From Cryptomeria japonica (taxonomy: Eukaryota; Streptophyta; Pinopsida; Cupressales; Cupressaceae), in the NCBI RefSeq assembly GCF_030272615.1, contig NC_081412.1:98147796-98207795 (forward strand): a stretch of DNA of 60,000 bases, read 5' to 3'. Shown one piece after another: positions 54,814 to 60,000 of this stretch (position 1 is the stretch's first letter; every line of letters begins with the position of its first letter). Position numbers and translations under genes: made by a program. Under the pieces are notes generated by a model. The model worked only from the letters and a program-made list of their open reading frames with translations, had not been told where the DNA came from and searched no databases.

Positions 54814-55922
54814 GCACTAGGGAGAAAATTTGAATTTTGAATTGTCGAATAAAGCTTGCAAAAATTGAGTAATGCAAAATTTAAGAAAATAATGATCACA
54901 CAATTTGAACTTTGTTGGAGGAAGGGAATGACACAATTTCCAAAAATGAAAGGAAATTAGAATTTTAAAAATAAGGCCAAGAGAAGACCACTAAATTTTA
55001 AAATCAGAATTTTTAAAATTAGGGTAGACAATAATTAACCTCTTAATTTTAAAAAAATTCTTGAAAGTTGAAATGTTGAATTTTGAAGGTATTTCCGATT
55101 CTAGAGGGTTCAAAAATTGATAAAATTAGCCAATCTTCTGGATTTAGGCAATTAAACACAAGACCATAACAGTCTCCCAAAATTTCGGGAAAAAAGTTGA
55201 GGACCGTGGCAAGAACGCACATGGTCAGACCAACTTTTTTTGAAATTTTCAGGGATGGATATTTCGATGATTTTAAAGCTAACACCAAAAAATTGGCGAA
55301 TTTTACGATCTCTAGATGGGCGAAATGAAGACACAAATGTGAAAATAGGATCCTATTAGTGCTTTGAAGAAAAAGAGGAATTGAAGTCCAATTTTGTAAA
55401 GGGTCAAACCTCATGGATAGGGACACCTTGGAAAATGTTTAAGAATCTGAATGTAAATGAAATTGATTTGAAATTCACACAAAATCCAATTAATTTTAAA
55501 AATTAGGGTTTGATGACCTAACCACTTAATTTTGAATTTTGAATTTTGGGAAAAAAAAAGGGGGAGAAATTTGAAAATTTGAATTATAGAACTGAAAACA
55601 AATTTGAGAACAATCAAAAATCTGAAAATTAAAGAGAAATCCAATTTTTTGCACAACTTCAATATGATTTTTGAAAATTAGGGTTTGAAGAAGTAACTTC
55701 TTAATTTTGTAAATTTTAATTGTAATTTGAACAAGACAATAAGGAAATTGAATTTGACAATCAAAACAATTTTCAGATATAAGACAACCACAAACAATTT
55801 TTACAAATCACAAGTTCAATTTTAAAAACTAGGGTTTTTAATGATTTAACCACTAAGTTTGCAGAAAATTTAAACTTACAAATGAAAAATATGCAATTTT
55901 GTTCAAAGGAAAGCATGCAAGA
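54814..55922 (-). other. G2 5' leader and primer-binding site border
   Basis: Collinear with the G1 leader (48650-49742), AT-rich, with an A-rich run at 55552-55559. No coding evidence. Confidence 0.7.
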
Positions 55923-55939
55923 TGTTGGGTTCGCCAAAA

Positions 55940-56328
55940 TGTAATGGTTGGAAAATGATGAATGATAGATCAAGAGGAAAACTAACCCTTTTACTCAAAG
56001 AGAGATGAGAGTTTCACTATTGATTATCCTTCAAGCACTTTTCACCATTACATTAGGAAGATAAGGGATAATTCACTAGATTCACTCTTCACACAAAGAT
56101 GATAGATTGAATTATGATTGAATTAAGAATGTTAGGATGATACCTTCTTCCTTTTTTTGATTTGGAAAGGAATTGATTGAATTATGTAGTGCAAAAGTGA
56201 CAAAGAATCAGTTATAACTTGAGATCTGAATATGGGATGAAGCTATGCACCTGGATTTGGCAGTAAAATGTCGAGACAAAGTCACCCTGTAAATTTGATG
56301 AAAAGTTGTTTGGACTGTGGTGGTAATG
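55940..56328 (-). repeat. G2 5' LTR, cut by element E
   Basis: TGTAATGGTTGGAAAATGATG starts three bases after TGGCGAACCCAAC. It matches the first ~390 bases of the G1 LTRs and stops at 56328, where the E LTR begins after TAATG. The rest should lie beyond the right edge. Confidence 0.85.
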
Positions 56329-57731
56329 TGATGATTAATGATGAACAACTAATATCCTAATCGGTATTGAGAGCGGGGGTGAATCAGTACAGACAAAAAC
56401 TTGCATTAATACTTCGACACTCTCTTAACACAGATAATCGATTGTCTATACCACTGTACTTAACCATATCAATACCAGTCAAATAGAAATGCTTCAGACA
56501 TCTAAACTGGTTAACCAAAAGTACTTTAACAGATCTCAAGTCTTGATAGCTACTTTACCAGTTTAGTCATGCATGAGTAGCATCAATAATACCACAATCA
56601 TTTAGCATTGCATGCATATTCAACTTTAATCAAAAACTACTCGATCATCACATGAAAACTCACAACCCATAACACAGATTTTTCACGTGGAAACCCAAAT
56701 GGGAAAAACCACGGTGGGGATGAATACCCACAAGCTTGTTTTGAACTCTTTTGAAGTCTACTTTGTTAGGAGCCTAGCCCGGTTAAAGACTTTACAATAG
56801 GGTTCTGTTAAGAACCGAACCTGTTAGGGATCACCCGATTAAGGGATGGCTATAAACTCTGTTAAAGGTTGAAACCCTGTTAAAGGTTACCTCGCTAGAG
56901 GATTTAAAGAACTCAATGAACTTGAGTCACCTGGTTGGAGGATTCGCAACAAGCCTATTAAAGCTACCTCATCAAGGGATTTTCCTTCTGTTGAAATGGT
57001 TAGAAGTCAACAGGTAAAGCTCCAATATGATAATAGCACTACTTGCTAAGGCAAATCCTTTTCATCTCCTCTCCTTTATAATCACACTCTACAGATTCCA
57101 CACTTTGGTTTGGCAAGTATCTCAACATGTGGACACACACACAACTTTTGCCAACCCAAACAATAACAAACATCATCGACCTTATAGACAACAATTAGGT
57201 CGGTAGCATAAACCCTAAACCCTAAACATTTTAGGTTTACAATTACAAGTGTCCAATCCTGACCATCCAAACATATTGCATAGAGTGAAACGATCTAAAA
57301 TAGATCTCAAGTCATTCTGCATCGTCCAATCTTCACCGCATCTAGAAATCAGTAACCCATCACGCGCACTTCACACACCGCTCAGAACATCGCACATTCC
57401 TGAGGTAGGCATTCAATGCATTCGATCTTCGCATGCAAGATCCTCAAGGAAATCCTTCACATGCACATAACTGATGTGGCATCTCGATCCTTATCCTTAT
57501 CGTTCATAAAACACCATTGGTTGCACCGCACAGGCCATACCAAAAACCCTAGAATTGAACAGAGACTACCAACTGGTAGTCACACTCAGTGAACCCCAAC
57601 ACCGGTCCACTCCATCCCAGTTGACCATAACCGATTCCAATCTTCATACTGGTGCATACCGATTCACCTGATTGAGCATATATTGACATCAATGACAACA
57701 TACATTGTCATTGTTTCATCATATGCCAACA
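56329..57731 (-). repeat. Element E 3' LTR, 1403 bp
   Basis: TGATGATTAATGATG...CATATGCCAACA (TG...CA) with the copia-LTR block order GAGCGGGGGTGAATCAG, CACGTGGAAACCCAAATGGG, and GTTAGGAGCC/GTTAGGGATC repeats. Related to the A LTR (23761-25182). TAATG at 56324-56328 is the likely left target duplication. Telomere-like TAAACCCTAAACCCTAAAC at 57210-57228 is internal to the LTR. Confidence 0.88.
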
Positions 57732-58068
57732 ATCTCCCCCTTTGGCATTGATGGCAATACTCAGTGTATCATTGCTCAGTATCTGCACCATACACATAAC
57801 TTGTACCGGTTGACATATACCAGTTCAAAGATCACAACCACCACCATTTGGACTGGTCAGTGTGCATTCTGCCATATATCTTCATCATCAGATATCTTCT
57901 CCCCCATACATGATTAGATATCTTCTCCCCCTTTGACAACAATGCCAAAGTGGAGGCACAAGCTTCCAAGCTCCACTATGTTGCTCCCCTTATGGAGTAG
58001 CATCCTTCAACATATCAATCCTATAAGATTTGTCACTGTAGTACTTGACTGATGTGGATCACACATTT
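57732..58068 (-). other. Element E 3' noncoding region with repeated polypurine tracts
   Basis: 57732-57757 is identical with A and D. More purine tracts lie at about 57897-57906 and 57923-57935, the last followed by the same 20-base palindrome-like phrase found in A (1991-2006 area). Multiple tracts fit a Sirevirus-like element. Confidence 0.77.
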
Positions 58069-60000
58069 TTAATTTACTTCATGAAGGGGCAGAACCCCTA
58101 ATTCACCTCTCAAATAGGTAAATGTAGTCTTTGGTAAGGGCTTAGTGAATATGTCTGCTAACTGCTCCTTACTGGAAATATGTTCTAATACAACCTCTTT
58201 ATTCTGAACCTTTTCTCTTAAGAAATGATACTTGAGCTCAATGTGTTTTGTCCTAGCATGCAATACTGAATTTTTGGAAATATTGATTGCGCTAGTATTG
58301 TCACAGAAAATACTCACCGGTTCAGATATAGGCAGTTTGAAGCCATTCAGTACATGCTTCATGCAAATTGCCTGAGTGAAATTCATAAATGCTGCCACAT
58401 ACTCCGCTTCAGCTGTAGATTGGGAAATACTGCTCTACTTCTTGCTCGTCCATGAGACTAGTCTTCCACCAAGAAAGAACGCTCCACCGGTTGTGCTCTT
58501 CTGGTCGTCCACATTACCTGCCCAATCTGCATCGATAAACACTTTAAGACCAAAGTCACCATTGTATGGATACCACAATCCATAATCAACTGTCCCTTTC
58601 AGATATCTAAGAATCCTTTTTACTGCTACCAAGTGAGATTCTCTTGGACTTTTCTAAAAACGGGCCACTATGCCCACTGCATGAGCAATATCTAGTTTGT
58701 TGTGCACCACATAGTGTAGCTTACTGATCATTGACCAGTACTCCTTCTCATTCACCAACGTTGAGTCATCCTCCTTAGTCAGTTTGCAGCCGGTCACCAT
58801 CAGTGTTCCAACCGGTTTGCTCTCCTCCATGCCAAAGGTCTTCAATACCTCTTTGATATACTTGGATTGGGTAATGAAGATACCCTCCTTCATCTGCTCA
58901 TTTCATCATCTCCTCTAAAGATTATGTCATCTACAAATAATTCACAGATCAAAATCTAATCACCTTCAGATTTCAGGTAGATGTTGTTGTCCTCACTTGT
59001 TCTTTGAAATCCTATCTTCACAAGATGAGAGTGTAACCATTCATACCATGCCCTTGGTGCTTGTTTCAATCCATACAGGGCCTTGTGTAATCTACACACT
59101 ATGTTACTATCTTCTGACAAAGAAAACCCATCCAGTTGCTCAATATACACTTCTTCTTCTAGGATTCCATTCAGGAATGCAGAATTCACATCCATCTGGT
59201 ATACTTTGAATCCCTTGAATGCTACAAATGCAAGTAGCATTCGAACACCTTCCAGTCTAGCCACTGGGGCAAAGGTTTCTCCATAGTCTTCTCCCTCTTC
59301 CTGAGCATATCCCTTGCATACAAGTCTTGCCTTGTTCCTTACCACTGTGCCTTCTTCATTCAACTTATTTCTGAAGACCCATTTGGTACCAATTACATTC
59401 TTATGTTTTGGTCTAGGTACCAAGGACCATGTTGCATTATTTTCTATCTGGTCTAGCTCCTCTTCCGTTGCCTTTATCCAGTCTTCATCGGTAAGTGCCT
59501 CTCTAGTGGTCTTAGGCTCAAATTCTGAAATCATGCAAGATTTTTCTTTCACCTTTCTCCTTGTGAGTATCCTTGCATCTTTATCTCTATGATCTGCTTT
59601 GGATCATGATGTAGTTTCACATACCTAGGAATGACCCTAGCTGGTTCTGCTTGCTTTTCCTCTTCTTCTTCCACTTCATATTCTTCTTCACCTGTTGCAG
59701 CTTCTACTGGTATAGGAACACTGAGGTCTTTCTGGTGTTTGCAACTTGTTTCCTTCTTAATCAGTTCCCAAAAGGCTACACCCGGTTCATCTTTCGCTTG
59801 CTTGTTGCAGGTTTCCTCAAGCTCCTCAGGGGATTCATCAACCTTGACATTAATACTCTCAACAATTTTCTGAGTCCTGTTGTTGTAGCATTTGAGAGCT
59901 TTGCTTTTAGTGGAATATCCCAGAAATATTTCATCATCACATTTAGCATCAAACTTACTCAGATGCTCACCTCTCTTGATATAGAACTTACTGCCAAACA
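58069..60000 (-). pseudogene. Element E pol: integrase end, reverse transcriptase and RNase H (partial)
   Basis: It runs off the right edge. Minus strand, 5' to 3': integrase tail (IFLGYSTKSKALKCYNNRTQ near 59900), acidic linker (EEEYEVEEEEEKQAEPARV), then [102 protein letters not shown] and LFVDDIIFRGDDEM. About 30 codons that A has after this point are deleted at 58896-58905 with a frameshift. RNase H then follows: FIDADWAGNVDDQKSTTGGA, AEAEYVAAFMNFTQAIC and CDNTSAINISKNSVLHARTK, ending ADIFTKPLPKTTF, with LPLHEVN at the stop. The same family as A (LPLHEVN end, FVDD). Stops lie at about 58940, 58651 and 58434. Confidence 0.9.

Noticed and set aside
1-60000. Host genes, tRNA or rRNA genes
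   Set aside because: Every substantial frame is explained by a retroelement, and I saw no tRNA-like cloverleaf or intron-exon gene. Short conserved RNA genes cannot be excluded by eye.

Overview
This window looks like intergenic DNA from a large seed-plant genome. A conifer or other gymnosperm is my guess, based only on the density and age of the nested elements and the AT-rich, C-to-T-decayed copies. I see no host gene, rRNA, tRNA or CRISPR array. Nearly all of it is LTR retrotransposons inserted into one another, and every element I can orient lies on the minus strand, so each 5' LTR is at its higher coordinates.

Layout, oldest to youngest. (1) G3 is an old Ty3/gypsy (Tat/Ogre-type Gag) element. 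Its 3' LTR remnant is at about 290-1060, its internal part at 25183-31119 and its broken 5' LTR at 31120-31760. (2) Ty1/copia element A (1116-25182, Sirevirus/Tork-like) sits in the 3' end of G3. (3) A is split by F, an Athila/Tat-like gypsy element (3416-14523, target duplication GTTCT), and by B, a short-LTR copia element (15475-21875, duplication ATACC). (4) A solo copia-type LTR (27801-29146) lies in G3. (5) G2, a second copy of the G family, starts at 31761 inside the G3 5' LTR. Its own 3' LTR is broken by D (31966 to about 37662), and its 5' LTR is broken by copia element E (56329 to beyond the right edge). (6) G1, a third copy (38427-50899, duplication AAAAG), lies inside G2. It carries a solo LTR (38597-39377, duplication GATTG) in its 3' LTR and non-autonomous copia element C (42157-46388, duplication AGGCC) in its protease/tail region.

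How they function together. F, A, B and E carry recognisable reverse transcriptase, RNase H and integrase, all decayed. The G family, C and D lack reverse transcriptase and integrase and are probably non-autonomous. G copies keep a Tat-type Gag, a protease without its catalytic Asp-Ser/Thr-Gly, and a family-specific tail. C fuses Gag and protease to an unrecognised acidic tail and shares its 3' noncoding region with B, which points to a B-like helper. D shares a 26-base polypurine/3' border with A and E and carries a large unrecognised reading frame in the envelope position, next to a Gag with four zinc knuckles.

The most interesting items are the G-family Gag-only architecture, the envelope-position frames of D and F (both with a GLPhxG motif), the chimeric C polyprotein, five palindromes in a solo LTR, and a GC-rich structured leader in B. 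Element names (A-F, G1-G3) are mine. Lineage names come from motifs read by eye, with no database search.
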